From Bacillus sp. JCM 19058 (GTDB lineage: Bacteria; Bacillota; Bacilli; Bacillales_H; Bacillaceae_D), in NCBI GenBank assembly GCA_001310555.1, contig BAXO01000023.1:1-61716 (forward strand): 61,716 nucleotides of DNA. The letters are read 5' to 3'. Made by a program: the position numbers and the translations under genes. This document shows positions 40,976-51,201 of the stretch, piece after piece. The notes beneath the pieces are model-generated. The model saw nothing but the letters and a program-made list of their open reading frames with translations, was not told the origin of the DNA and did no database searches. Every line of letters starts with the position of its first letter. Positions within the stretch are counted from its first letter, which is position 1.

Positions 40976-42401
40976 ATGGATGAGCTGCATACGTTAAAAA
41001 TGATCTCTAAAACATTGAATACGGGTAATGATTTGCCAGAAATGCTCACATCAGTCCTGAAAGCATTGATAGATGTCACTGAATTTGAAAGCGGCTGGAT
41101 ATTTTTTTATTAATGAACGGAATGAGCATACGATCATTGCTGCCCACGGGCTTCCACCTGCCTCATGTTTAATGACTGCGAGCCGTTAAAGCGTGGGGGC
41201 TGCTGGTGTAAGGACAAATATGCAAACGGGCAGCTTGTCCGTGCGGCCAACTCGATGTCGTGCGCCCGTCTGGAGAGGGCAAAGAGGAATCAGTGGGGTG
41301 AGACATACGGGCTCGATCATCATGCAACGATTCCAATCATGGCTGGAGAAGAGAGCTATGGACTTATGAATGTCGCGGCCTCTCATATTAATCATGTCAC
41401 CGAGCAGGAATTAGAATTGCTGGAAACGGTTGCTTATCAAGTAGGGGCGGCTGTCAAACAGTTTCGTCTTTACGAAGCGGAGCAGAAAAGGGCGAATTTA
41501 CTTTCTTATTTGGAAAGCTATCTGGCGTATATTAATCAGTCTGAACGAAATAAAGAAGAGGCGATTGCCGCGATTATCGCTTTTTTTTCCTTGGGAAGGT
41601 GTAAAGGTGGAATTAAATCATCAAGATCACTCCTTTGGAAGCAGCCACAAATTAATGAAGCAAAGCTATGCGGCAGAAGTAGGGGGGACAGCGATTCAGC
41701 TTACGATTCATGCGAAGGGTTGGTGTGCGGCGTCAGAGACAGTAGCTGAAGCATTGACATGGCATTTAGGCCTGTTCATTGAAGAGCAGCGACTTGAGCA
41801 GCAAAGAAAGCAGCTAACTCGTGTAGAGGAGCGGAATAAGCTTGCTAGGGATCTCCACGATTCCGTCAATCAGCTGCTCTTTTCTTTAAGCTTAACCGCA
41901 AAAGGGCTGGAGGCACGTACTGCTGATCAAAATGTTAGAGGTGGCCTAGCTTATATTCAAGAGCTTTCAGCTGAAGCCTTGAAGGAGCTCAAGCAGCTAA
42001 TCCGGCAGCTCCGCCCCGAAGAATTGGAGAATGGGATGACGAAGGCGATTGAGCGTTATGCTGAGCTCCTGGAGCTTGAAGCCTATGTAACGATAGAAGG
42101 ATTGATGGATATCGCCGAAAAGCAGGAGGAATGCATCTGGCGCGTGCTCCAAGAGGCGATGAACAATACGAAAAAGCATGCGAATGTTGACAAGGTGAAC
42201 ATACTTTTAGCGTTTGACAAAACCGAGACGAGGTTTAAGATTGAAGATAAAGGCTGTGGCTTTTCTCAAACTTCTCGGCAACCTGATTCGTTCGGTTTGG
42301 TTGGAATGAAGGAACGGATTGAAGAACATGGCGGAGAGCTAATAATTGAAAGCGTGCCGGGCCGAGGAACAGTCATTAAAGGAACAATGCGAGATAGATA
42401 A
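40976..42401 (+). CDS. GAF-domain NarL-type sensor kinase (frame broken)
   Basis: About 475-residue soluble kinase of the HisKA_3 class. An N-terminal GAF sensor includes a Cys-rich segment RGGCWCKDKYANGQLVRAAN and GEESYGLMNVA. A dimerisation/phosphoacceptor domain (EERNKLARDLHDSVNQLLFS, H-box His in RDLHD) and a HATPase domain (VLQEAMNNTKKHANVDKV, EDKGCGF, GLVGMKERIEEHGG) follow. Breaks are at the T run at 41101-41108, in the 41165 region, and at the T run at 41581-41588. No TM segment is seen, so it senses a cytoplasmic signal; the CxC and nearby Cys could bind a metal or redox cofactor (inference). Coupled to the regulator 27 bases downstream. Confidence 0.85.
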
Positions 42402-42428
42402 CGTCTCGTTAGAAGGGGAAGGGATGCT

Positions 42429-43070
42429 ATGGCTATTTCGATTATTATTGTGGATGATCATCAAGTCGTTCGCCGCGGCTTGCGTTATTTTTTGCAAACA
42501 CAAGAGGACATTTCGATTGTCGCCGAAGGGGCCAATGGAAAAGAAGCTCTAGCTTTAGCAGGGGATTACAAACCGGACGTTGTTCTAATGGATTTAGAAA
42601 TGCCGGTTATGAACGGGGTTGAGGCCACACGAAAAATGACGGCGGCTTTTCCGGAAGTACGGATTCTCATTTTATCGAGCTTTTCTGATCAGGATCATGT
42701 GATACCTGCTTTGCAAGCGGGGGCGAGTGGTTTTCAGCTTAAGGACATTGATCCGGAAACATTAGCAGATACCATTCGCGCTGTACATTCAGGAGAAAGC
42801 AAGCTGCATGATAAGGTAATGAAGTACGTGTTGACAAGGATTTCAGGCAAGCATACGGAAGAAGAACTGCGTTATCAACGCTTGACAGAACGAGAAAAAG
42901 AAATTCTGACAGAAATTACGAACGGTCGTAGCAATAAGGAAATCGCTCATGTATTGCATATTTCTGAGAAAACGGTGAAAACCCACGTTTCCAATGTGCT
43001 CGGAAAACTCGAGCTGGCCGACCGTACCCAAGCAGCAGTATTTGCCCTAAAGGTTCAAGGGCGTACGTAA
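42429..43070 (+). CDS. NarL/LuxR-family response regulator
   Basis: 213 residues, intact. Receiver domain: IIIVDDHQVVRRGLRYFL (acidic pair), DVVLMDLEMPVMNGVEAT (phospho-Asp), ILSSFSDQ and FQLKD (Lys). The C-terminal LuxR HTH reads LTEREKEILTEITNGRSNKEIAHVLHISEKTVKTHVSNVLGKL. It is similar to LiaR/YvqC-type regulators, which answer envelope stress. It pairs with the GAF kinase and is followed 33 bases later by an unusual basic membrane protein gene, which may be a target. Confidence 0.93.
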   Translation: MAISIIIVDDHQVVRRGLRYFLQTQEDISIVAEGANGKEALALAGDYKPDVVLMDLEMPVMNGVEATRKMTAAFPEVRILILSSFSDQDHVIPALQAGASGFQLKDIDPETLADTIRAVHSGESKLHDKVMKYVLTRISGKHTEEELRYQRLTEREKEILTEITNGRSNKEIAHVLHISEKTVKTHVSNVLGKLELADRTQAAVFALKVQGRT

Positions 43071-43103
43071 AAAAACGATGTAGTCGATGGGGAGGAGAAA
43101 CAA

Positions 43104-43517
43104 ATGAGTCGTAAAAGAGGTGTTTCCCGGGGCAGAGGCTCGGGAATTGGGAGTGCAAGCAGAAAAAGAGGAGGAGGCAGTGCTTCGACGCGCCGAGGCG
43201 GCGGCTCAATCCTAGCTGGAGGCAGTCGAAAAAGTAGCCGTCCAACCTCAAGCAACAGAGGAGGAGGAGCAACCCTTTCTGGTAAAGGACGCCCTGCGGC
43301 TTCCAATCGTAGAAAGGCTAGTAGTACCGGTTCAACCGTCGGCCGTGGATTAAGGGATGCGGTGTTTTACGGCAGCATGGGCAGACGCCATTCGACAACC
43401 TATCGCCGGAGAGGTGGTGGGGGTGTCGGTGGTTGTTTATCGACACTGGGCTGCCTGTTTATCGTCTTGCTCGTTGTCATTATCGCAATTGTGATTATGT
43501 ATTATTCGGGTTCATAG
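43104..43517 (+). CDS. Arg/Gly/Ser-rich protein with C-terminal membrane anchor
   Basis: 137 residues, intact, with GGGGAGGAG as RBS. Residues 1-107 are disordered and very basic, made of RG, GGG and SR patches (for example RGSGIGSASRKRGGG). The last 25 residues form one TM helix (LGCLFIVLLVVIIAIVIMYY), so the topology is probably a cytoplasmic basic tail on an anchored helix. RGG-like tails commonly bind RNA or other polyanions, but no domain is recognised. It is co-directional and close to the two-component genes. The low-complexity region is coding and not an artefact, since the frame is open throughout and ends cleanly after the helix. Confidence 0.65.
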   Translation: MSRKRGVSRGRGSGIGSASRKRGGGSASTRRGGGSILAGGSRKSSRPTSSNRGGGATLSGKGRPAASNRRKASSTGSTVGRGLRDAVFYGSMGRRHSTTYRRRGGGGVGGCLSTLGCLFIVLLVVIIAIVIMYYSGS

Positions 43518-43737
43518 ATAAGCTGCGTTTATGTAAGAAGGATCGGCACAACGCTATAGAGGTGCCTCTTCAAATTGTTGTCTCGACTGAACGGGCGAAA
43601 ACCAGGGAATGCAAGGGTGGGGCATTGTCTCGCTCAGGCGGGAGAAGAGGAAACCCAGGTTTCCTCTATCTGCTTCCCACTAATGGATGCAAAATTTGCA
43701 CCTGATTTCAATGATAGTTAAGCTTGCTGAATCGACT

Positions 43738-44316
43738 TCAATCGAGTTGCTTCCATTTATTTTCCATAACTGGTGGGCGGTAAGCGTTCATTTGCTCAAG
43801 TAATTGCTCTGGTTTGGCAGAGACATTCATTAACTTTAAGTTACTGTTATTGGCAAAGCCTGCTTCGATACTGTTGTGAACGAGTTCCACAAGAGGATCA
43901 AAATAATGGGCAATATTGAACAAGCCGATTGGCTTCTGGTGGATACCGATTTGTGACCAGCACCAAACCTCAAATAGCTCCTCAAACGTTCCGAGCCCGC
44001 CTGGCAAGGCAATAAACCCGTCGGCGAGCTCATTCATTTTCGCCTTCCGTTCATGCATACCCTCAACTTCAATCAGCTTAGTTAAATTTCGGTGAACGAC
44101 CTCTCCCCTGAATAAACCTTTCGGCATCACGCCTGTCACTTGCCCTCCTCGTTTGAGTACTGCGTCAGCTATTTCGCCCATCAATCCGAGCCTAGAGCTC
44201 CATAAACAAGCTCGTATTGGTGAATAGCCAGGTATTCCCCTAGCTCTCTCACTTTTTGTTTTGTAGTCGGGATGAGTTCCTAAATTAGACCCGGCAAAAA
44301 TACAAATAGATTTCAT
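43738..44316 (-). CDS. LOG-family phosphoribohydrolase (frame broken)
   Basis: About 193-residue Rossmann-fold protein of the LOG/YvdD family, which releases ribose-5-phosphate from cytokinin or nucleotide 5'-monophosphates. It starts MKSICIFAGSNLGTHPDY behind GGAAG. The motif GGLGTFEELFEVWCW holds PGGxGTxxE with its catalytic residues. The stretch after residue 20 is off frame; RELGEYLAIHQYELVYG is readable in another frame between indels near 44270 and 44200, restoring the usual G-S-R-LGLMG. A physiological substrate is not known in Bacillaceae. Confidence 0.87.
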   Translation of the reverse strand: MKSICIFAGSNLGTHPDYKTKSERARGIPGYSPIRACLWSSRLGLMGEIADAVLKRGGQVTGVMPKGLFRGEVVHRNLTKLIEVEGMHERKAKMNELADGFIALPGGLGTFEELFEVWCWSQIGIHQKPIGLFNIAHYFDPLVELVHNSIEAGFANNSNLKLMNVSAKPEQLLEQMNAYRPPVMENKWKQLD

Positions 44317-44425
44317 CGAATTCACTTCCGTATCTATATATAGATTTCGTTAGAATTATATTATACTATATTTATGGATACTTGTCTTTGAAGTGTTAAA
44401 CTAGAGAACAGAGGAGTGCCAAACG

Positions 44426-44745
44426 ATGGAGTTAACGGCAGTACAGAAATGGATTAAACATTTTTATCATCAGAGAGGCTGGACTGATACGGCCCATTTA
44501 TTCGTCTGAACTTTCTAATGGAAGAGGTCGGTGAGGTTGCTAGAGTAGTCAGAGCGTATGAAATAGGGAGGGATCGACCGGATGAAGGCTCTCGATCCGT
44601 CGACGAACTGCGCGAGGAATTGGTCGGTGAATTAGGCGATGTATTAGGAAATGTTACTCTTCTTGCCGATCTGTATAATATCAGTTTGGATGAAATTATT
44701 GCCGAGCATCAACGGAAGCTCTCGAAAAGATTTGCAAACGAATAA
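44426..44745 (+). CDS. MazG-like nucleotide pyrophosphohydrolase (frame broken once)
   Basis: About 106-residue all-helical NTP pyrophosphohydrolase of the MazG/RS21-C6 superfamily, which cleaves (d)NTPs to monophosphates. The ExxE and ExxD pattern binding Mg2+ is seen in LMEEVGEVARVVRAYE and ELVGELGDVLGNVTLL. GAGGAG precedes the ATG. One indel near 44494 shifts the frame between WTD and YGPFIRLNFLMEE. It is monocistronic, between convergent/divergent housekeeping genes. Confidence 0.82.
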
Positions 44746-44834
44746 TCAATCGCGTTACAAAAGAGAAGCAATCGTTTCTCACGTATTAAGGAAAATACTT
44801 TTACTATTGAATGGAGATAGAAAGGATGAGAGGG

Positions 44835-45843
44835 ATGACGATTCTAGTTACTGGAGGATCTGGTTATATCGGTAGCCATACTTGTGTTGAGCTTCTTGAA
44901 GCCGGTTACGACGTTGTCGTTGTTGATAATTTTCTCAACAGCGATTCACAATCAATAAAGCGAGTGACGGATATTACCGGAAAAGAAATCAAGACGTATT
45001 CGCTTGATGTATCCGATCGGGTAGCCTTGGAGAACGTTTTTGCGGAAAACTCGATCGAGGCTGTAATCCATTTTGCAGGATTGAAAGCGGCAGGAGAATC
45101 AGTAAAGCTTCCGTTGAAATATTATCGGAATAATTTGCTCAGTACGATCACTCTTTGCGAAGTGATGGAAAAATTCGGCGTTTACCAGCTAGTTTTCAGT
45201 TCATCGGCTACTGTATACGGTGAACCGGAACAAATGCCGATCCGTGAGGATTATCCTTTGAGGGCAGTAAACCCGTACGGTCGCACAAAAATTATGCTTG
45301 AGGAAATTCTCCGCGATCTTTGTCAAGCAAATCAAAACTGGTGTATTGCTGCCTTGCGTTACTTTAACCCTACTGGTGCTCATAAAAGTGGCTTAATCGG
45401 CGAAGGGCCAAAAGGAATCCCTAATAATCTTATGCCATATATTACACAGGTCGCTGTAGGAAAGCTTAGCAAGCTTCCTATTAACGGAAATGATTATCCA
45501 ACGGAGGATGGGACATGTATCCGCGACTATCTCCACGTCGTCGATCTAGCAAACGGGCATGTGAAGGCACTTGACAATCTGCGACATTCTCCTGGAATGG
45601 AGGCTTATAATCTCGGCACCGGGAATGGGTATAGTGTTTTTGAAGTCGTAAAGGCATTCGAACAAGCGACTGGCCTTACGATTCCATATGAAATCACTGA
45701 CCGTCGCCCCGGTGATGCCCCGGTTTCTTTTGCTGATCCGAAAAAAAGCCGAGCGCGAGTTGGGCTGGACGGCGAAAAGGGGAATTGTCGAGATGTGTGA
45801 GGATTCCTGGAGATGGCAGCAAACGCGCAGCTCGTTCCAATAA
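44835..45843 (+). CDS. galE: UDP-glucose 4-epimerase (frame broken near the C-terminus)
   Basis: NAD-dependent extended SDR converting UDP-galactose to UDP-glucose. Motifs: TILVTGGSGYIGSHTCVEL (cofactor), FAGLKAAGESVKLPL, SSSATVYGEPEQ, and PYGRTK (catalytic Tyr-Lys). RDYLHVVDLANGHVKAL and YNLGTGNGYSVFEVVKAFE are conserved. An extra A in the run near 45743 shifts the end; the real C-terminus, RELGWTAKRGIVEMCEDSWR, ends at 45843. Length about 336 residues. ATG 44835 gives the canonical start MTILVTGG; two in-frame ATGs further upstream are less likely. Confidence 0.95.
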
Positions 45844-46157
45844 AAACTATTTTCTTACTATCCAGAATAAGTAGGAGGAGTAACCTGAACCTTATGCAAG
45901 TATTGCAGACATGTGGAGGAGTCGTTTACTGTTGATGGCTCATCAATGAGCTCTTTCGGCTACCAAGTCAGTTCTAACTTCTATTGGCGGACGAACTATC
46001 TTCGTTCAGATAGTTCGCAGTTATCGTCTGAGCCTAGCTATGTACTCAACATCACGGCCGTTTAAGTCTATTAGTGAGCGAAAGGCTTTTTATTTCCTTC
46101 CGCTCACCAAGGCTATAAATTACCTTTTTCCAGCTACATTATTTAGCAGTACCTTGC
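45844..46157. other. Intergenic with two stem-loops
   Basis: No gene. CGAACTATC at 45992-46000 pairs exactly with GATAGTTCG at 46009-46017. GTGAGCG at 46074-46080 pairs with CGCTCAC at 46101-46107 in a longer imperfect stem. Neither has a strong T tract, but they lie between convergent galE and queA and may end both transcripts. Confidence 0.4.
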
Positions 46158-47188
46158 TTATCCGGATGTCTCAGCCTTCATTCCTGACCAGATAAGGTTC
46201 GTATCGCCAAATTCGTGCCATAAATATTTCTTCTGCAGCGCCGTTTGATAGGCAGACAGTAAACGTTCTTTCGATACGAATGCTGACAGCATATCGAGGT
46301 GACTTGCTTCCGGCTCGTGGAATCCGGTGAGAAGGCCGCTTACGACACGGAGGCGGTGGTGAGCATCGATATATAAGCGTGTTTCACCTTTACTTGGAAC
46401 GAGTGCGCCTTCATTATCGACAGCTGATTCAAGCGCACGGACGACGGTAGTGCCGACGGCAATAATTCTGTCCCCGTTTTGCCGTGCTCGCTGGATGAGC
46501 TGGACAGCAGCCTCAGGCACGCAATAAGCTTCAGGATGATGAGCGGGCGTAGGCCACTGGTCATTCCCGTAGTAGCTAATCCCAGTGTGGAGCTGAATAT
46601 AGGCGATTTGAACTCCTTTTTGGATGAGCTGCTGAAGCAATTCCATGAAAATGCTCGGCCGGCCGAAGGCATCTCGAGTGAACCGGGAACGGAGGCGTAT
46701 GTCGTTTGATAGGCTTGCAACGGTAAGCTTTGCTTAATATATTCATAACGGATTGGCTCTCCAAACCGATAGATAAAGTCTAGTAAGTCAATAGGGTGAC
46801 AATGAAATTGGATGCGCCATAAAGGGGCTTCGCTGCCTCGTCCAATAATCGTCGCCTTCACTCCGGCTTGGAAATTGAGACGTTGACCGACTTCGCATTT
46901 TTCGGCAACAATTAAGGCCTCCCATTCCGTTGCTGAGATTTTTCTTGCCAGACGGACTTCCGTCTGGTCTGTTGTCAGGAGTGAAGCCGGAAGTGTGCGG
47001 CTATTATTGAGTACGAGTACATCGCCGCCATTTAAAAGCGAGCCAAGCTCACTGAATCGGTGATGAGCAAGCGCACCTGTGCGGTCAAGAGTCATTAGGC
47101 GAATGTCTTCCCTTCTACCCCCTTGATATTCACGGGGCACTGCTGCATTTAATGAATCTGGTACGGTAAAGGGATGGGCAGTATTCAT
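46158..47188 (-). CDS. queA: S-adenosylmethionine:tRNA ribosyltransferase-isomerase (frame broken once)
   Basis: Penultimate enzyme of queuosine synthesis; transfers and isomerises the ribosyl moiety of SAM to preQ1 in tRNA, giving epoxyqueuosine. It opens MNTAHPFTVPDSLNAAVPRE, with GDVLVLNNSRTLPASL and later GTTVVRALESA, GETRLYI and FHEPEASHLDMLSAF. An indel near 46650 breaks the frame between MPSAGRAFS and LLQQLIQKGV. Joined length of about 343 residues is normal. The N-terminus is slightly diverged from typical QueA, so a QueA-like paralogue is possible. The ATG overlaps the SDR stop (ATGA). Confidence 0.85.
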
Positions 47189-47915
47189 TTTTCATCACGG
47201 GTTTCTGCAAGAAATGTTTGCGCTTCAAAGCACTTCCCGTTAGTCGTTTTTGCTGCATCTGACAACAAGTAATCAAAAACGGGCAAAATTTCGGAAGGGT
47301 GAGCAAGCGGATAATCGCAATCAGGAACAGCAACTGCATGCATTTCGGTATTCATTTCACCCGGATCGAGTAGGTTTATACGTACACCTGTGTCCTCCAG
47401 TTCATCTGCCCAAGTCTCGCTCATGCCTTCAACGGCAAATTTTGAAATGCCATACGCCCCCCATTCTGCAAACCCTGTTTTTCCTGCCTCAGATGTAAGC
47501 TGAATAATAACGCCGAAGCTGCGCGCGAGCATTCCCGGGAGGACCCGCTTCGTCATTAAAAAAGGACTCAATACGTTTAGCGACAGTACCTCGGTAAATT
47601 GCTCATCTGGATAATCGGCCAAATAGAGCGGACCAGGTCCGAAAATCGATGCATTATTGATCAAAAAGTCAATTTCTCCGTATTGATTCTCCACGATCGA
47701 AATAAAGCGATCAACATCCTTTGGCTTTGAGACATCCGCTGTAATAGCGATCACTTCTGCACCATACTGTTCGGCTTCCTTTTGCACAAGCCGCAGCTCT
47801 TTTTCTCCTCTCGCACAAATGGCAAGCATGTATCCTTCTTGGCGAAATGTAATGCCAATACACGTCCGAGTCCTTTCGAAGCGCCCGTAATAACGATGAC
47901 TTTTTTCTCTTTCAT
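47185..47915 (-). CDS. SDR-family NAD(P)-dependent oxidoreductase (frame broken near the start)
   Basis: About 243 residues. The start ATG follows GGAGGGG and reads MKEKKVIVITGASKGLGRVLA (cofactor motif TGxxxGLG) until an indel near 47855. The rest continues in another frame: DFLINNASIFGPGP, LTSEAGKTGFAEWGAYGISKFAVEG (catalytic Ser, Tyr, Lys) and INLLDPGEMNTEM. Substrate unknown. It is translationally coupled to queA, a pairing whose logic is unclear. Confidence 0.85.
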
Positions 47916-48110
47916 TTAAATCCCCTCCTATAATCCTTCGTATTTTATATTGTAGCTGTCCGGCACTCGCTTCAAATCGGATAGAGGGGGGAAACTGAGT
48001 CCAAATTTTGTCGTAGGATGTTCTACATCCTTTGGAGTAGAACTGGCAAGTTGACATCAAAGCTGAAATTACTATACAGTATCAAATAACAGTGGGCAGG
48101 AGGAACGAAC

Positions 48111-48636
48111 ATGATTATTCGTCAAGCAAGAAAGAGTGATTGTCACGCAATGGCCAAAGTTCACGTCGATACGTGGCAGACGACCTATCAAGGGATCGTG
48201 GAGCAGGAAATTCTTGACCAGTTAAGCTATGAAAGCCGAGAGAAGCGATGGCGTGAGCTGTTTGAACAGGAAAATAGTGAGGCTGTGACCTTTGTGGCAG
48301 AAACAGAGGAAGGAGAGCTCGTTGGCTTCATCAATGGTGGACCGGAGCGTTCGAATGAATATGGCTATGAAGGAGAGCTCTATAGTTTTTATATTTTGAA
48401 GGCTTATCAACGACAAGGCATCGGTTCACTGTTATTAAAAGAATTGGCTATAACTCTTGCTCATAACGGGTTTGAATCAATGCTTGTATGGGTACTCGAA
48501 AAAAAATCAGTTTCGTGCCTTTTATGAGAGCTTTTCCCCCAGCCTAGTTGCCCGGAAGCGACTCGAGGAGATTGAAGCAATTGAAATCGCATTAGGCTGG
48601 GAGAAGCTCTCATCGTTAGTTGAACAATTGAGTTAG
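48111..48636 (+). CDS. GNAT-family N-acetyltransferase (frame broken once)
   Basis: About 175-residue acetyltransferase. IIRQARKSDCHAMAKVHVDTW starts the fold, YSFYILKAYQRQGIGSLLLKEL holds the acetyl-CoA pyrophosphate loop (QRQGIG), and MLVWVLEKNQFRAFYESF is the C-terminal strand, recovered after correcting the A run at 48500-48507. AGGAGGAACG precedes the ATG. The acceptor is unknown. Confidence 0.87.
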
Positions 48637-48671
48637 CCCTTTTTGTAAATTTAAATATTTAGAATAAAAAG

Positions 48672-48699
48672 TGAGCCGCATTCTTACAAGAATAGCGGC
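48672..48699. terminator. Bidirectional terminator
   Basis: AGCCGCATTCTT pairs with AAGAATAGCGGCT around AC, with one bulge, between the convergent GNAT and LysR genes. A and T flanks are short. Confidence 0.55.
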
Positions 48700-48700
48700 T

Positions 48701-49573
48701 TTAATGATTGGTCAGTTCCGCCTTCAGAAAGGTGCGAAACAAAGAAGCTTCTTCCGTTTCCACTTTTGTCAGTAAGAATGTGGATGATATTGGTGATTCA
48801 ATTAAATCCGGAGCAATTTTAACGAGTTTTTGTTCTTGTAGCTCATTCGTTATGAGTGAGAGTGGTAGATAAGAAACTCCGAGCTGGTTCTCAATAAATC
48901 GTTTCGTTACCTCCATTTGATTAACGACCATTGTTTTAACGTTTTGATAATGGCTGCTTATTTTGATTAGAAGTGGATCCCAGTAATCGGGTGATTATGT
49001 GTTAATATGCGGTAACTTAAAAGCATATTCTCTTCCGTCGGTTCGGTCGACGTATCCATAGGTCCAATCAAAACGACGGGTTCCTGATGAATCAACTCGG
49101 TGTTAATCAATGGGTGACTTGGTTTGACTTTTGTTAAGCCGAGGTCTGCTTTGCCATCATTGATTTCACTGCTGATTTCATAAGAATTAACGACTTTAAT
49201 ACGGACTTCTACTTCAGGGTTTTTATCAATAAAGCGGCGTAACAATGGCGGTAATAGCGAAGCACCGAGCTGGGGAGCGCATGCAATGGTCAGTTTTTTT
49301 GCTGTAGCCTTGCTGCCAGGAATGGAAAGCATCCAGGCCATTTTCATAATTAAAAACAATCGCTTTTGCATGAGGGAGAAAGCGATAGCCAGCTAGTGTG
49401 AGAGATACCTTCCTCCCGTTGCGAGTAAACAATTCAGCTTGAAGAGCTTGTTCAAGCTTTTTGATATGCTTAGTAATCGCAGGCTGGGACAAAAATAGGA
49501 CTTCTGCCGTTTTTCTGAAATTTTCCTCTTCCGCAGCTTTAATAAAGGTCTTGAGCCATTTAATCTCCATCAT
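48701..49573 (-). CDS. LysR-family regulator (frame broken)
   Basis: About 290 residues. The N-terminal HTH reads MEIKWLKTFIKAAEEENFRK and VLFLSQPAITKHIKKLEQAL; the C-terminal periplasmic-binding-like effector domain includes LTIACAPQLGASLLPPLLRR and LGVSYLPLSLITNEL. Indels near 49310 and 48970 split it into three pieces. Divergently transcribed from the methyltransferase gene, which is therefore a candidate target. Confidence 0.85.
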
Positions 49574-49681
49574 TTCTCCCTCTGATAACAGATTGTTATC
49601 GAAAATAGACTTTTTTTGTTAATTTTAATTATAAGCGTATACGCGTATAATGCAATCAGAAAAGGTAGGGGTGATGATAGA

Positions 49682-50486
49682 GTGGATACTTGGAATTCAA
49701 AGCTTTACGATCGCAAGCATTCGTTTGTTTCTCAATTAGGACAGCCAATTCTTGAACTGTTGGCGCCAAAGGAAGGGGAGCAAATTCTCGATCTTGGCTG
49801 TGGTACAGGTGATCTCAGTTACGAGCTAGCCAAAAGGGGAGCTCATGTCGTCGGTGTCGATCAGTCTGAAGCAATGATCGAGGAAGCAAAAAGAAAGTAT
49901 CCTAAGCTGACATTTAAAGTGGAAGATATATTGCACCTAAAGGAAACACAGCGTTTTGATGCCGTTTTTTTCAAATGCTGTGCTCCATTGGGTTCAATCG
50001 CCTCAAAAAGCACTGGATAGCATTTATCGCTCTCTAAAACCGAATGGCCGCTTCGTTGCAGAGTTCGGGGGAGAAGGAAATGTTGAGCTGATTACTTTGG
50101 AAGTGAAACGGCAGATGGAGGAACTAGACTTGTTATATGAAGAAAGTCGATTTCCGTGGTATTTTCCGAGTATTGGTCGATATACGGTTCGAATGGAGGA
50201 AGCAGGGTTCCGCGTCACTTTTGCAAAGCTTTACGACAGACCAACTCCGCTTGACGGGGAGAATGGAATGGAAAACTGGCTACGTATGTTTGGACAAGCG
50301 TTGTTTTCTGGGCTTGACAAAGAAACTAAGGAAACGCTTGTTTATAAGACGGTGCAGGCACTGAGAAATACGCTTTATTCAGGCAGCGGTGGGTTGCTGA
50401 TTATAAAAGGCTTCAGGTTATCGGCTCCAAATGAAAACAAACGTTTGCATTTGTGGCGATTCTTTCGTAAGATAGGATCACCTTAA
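49682..50486 (+). CDS. Class I SAM-dependent methyltransferase (frame broken once)
   Basis: About 268 residues, similar in layout to trans-aconitate methyltransferase (Tam-like). Motif I is QILDLGCGTGDLSYELAKRG, post-I is VVGVDQSEAMIEEAK, motif III region is SNAVLHWVQSPQKAL, and later LKPNGRFVAEFGGEGN. The start is GTG 49682; AGGGGTGATG upstream is a reasonable RBS. One extra T near 49965-49971 breaks the frame. Divergent from the LysR gene. Confidence 0.85.
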
Positions 50487-50505
50487 CTAAAGAGGAGTCT
50501 GCTAC

Positions 50506-51124
50506 ATGGGATTAGAAGCTTTATCGCTTCAGCTCATACTTGCTCTGGCCTTTGTTGTTTTCGTCGTCTGGCTCTTCTTTCGGTTAAAACGCAGAAAACG
50601 TTATGACTTAGCCAGAATTACGCTTAAGGATATTGATCAGATGAGCGGGCATGAGTTTGAGGATTACTTAGCTGTATTTTTTTTGCTGCGCTTGGCTTTG
50701 AAGAAGTATATCGTACAAAAAAAGTCGTGATTTTGGTGCTGATTTGCTTTTTGTCGATTTGAATCATGCGAAGGTTGCCGTTCAGGCAAAACGCTACTCA
50801 GAAAAGCTAGGATTGACAGCAGTGCAAGAGGTTTATGCGTCTCTGCCTTACTATCAAGCGGAAAGGGCGCTCGTTATTACGACGGCGGATCGCATTTCTG
50901 AGCCTTGCCGCCAGCTGGCCGCTGCGACAGGGGTTCGTATTATTGCGCGCGAAGAGCTGGCGCAGCTCATACTTGCATTTAAACGAGACCGGTTTGAGGA
51001 AGCGGCTGAAATGCTTGAGTTGTCAGAGGAAGTAACCGAGGCTGCGTGTGCGGAAAGCCTTGAAAAAACAGAACAGAAGCGTGGCTTCATTAAGGCCGGT
51101 GACTATTTTTATCGTGAAGGCTAA
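50506..51124 (+). CDS. Membrane-anchored Mrr-like restriction endonuclease (frame broken once)
   Basis: About 206 residues. An N-terminal TM helix (LILALAFVVFVVWLFF) is followed by a basic stretch RLKRRKRY. The Mrr_cat-type nuclease domain starts MSGHEFEDYLAVFF, has the catalytic set DFGADLLF (Asp) and VAVQAKRYSE (QxK), and continues ALVITTADRISEPCRQLA. A T run at 50678-50685 causes the break; the corrected text reads FGADLLFVDL. Mrr-like domains cut methylated or foreign DNA; membrane-anchored versions are widespread in Bacilli with no established role. It starts 19 bases after the methyltransferase gene, so an operon is likely. Confidence 0.85.
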
Positions 51125-51156
51125 TGTTGTCCTGTCAGGAAGTTGGTCACGCAACA

Positions 51157-51195
51157 AGAAAGCCGCATTTCCTCGGAGATGCGGCTTTCTTGCCA
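51157..51195. terminator. Strong bidirectional terminator
   Basis: AAGAAAGCCGCAT pairs with ATGCGGCTTTCTT around a ten-base loop. It separates the convergent Mrr-like and GbsR-like genes. Confidence 0.8.
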
Positions 51196-51201
51196 AATAA
51201 A

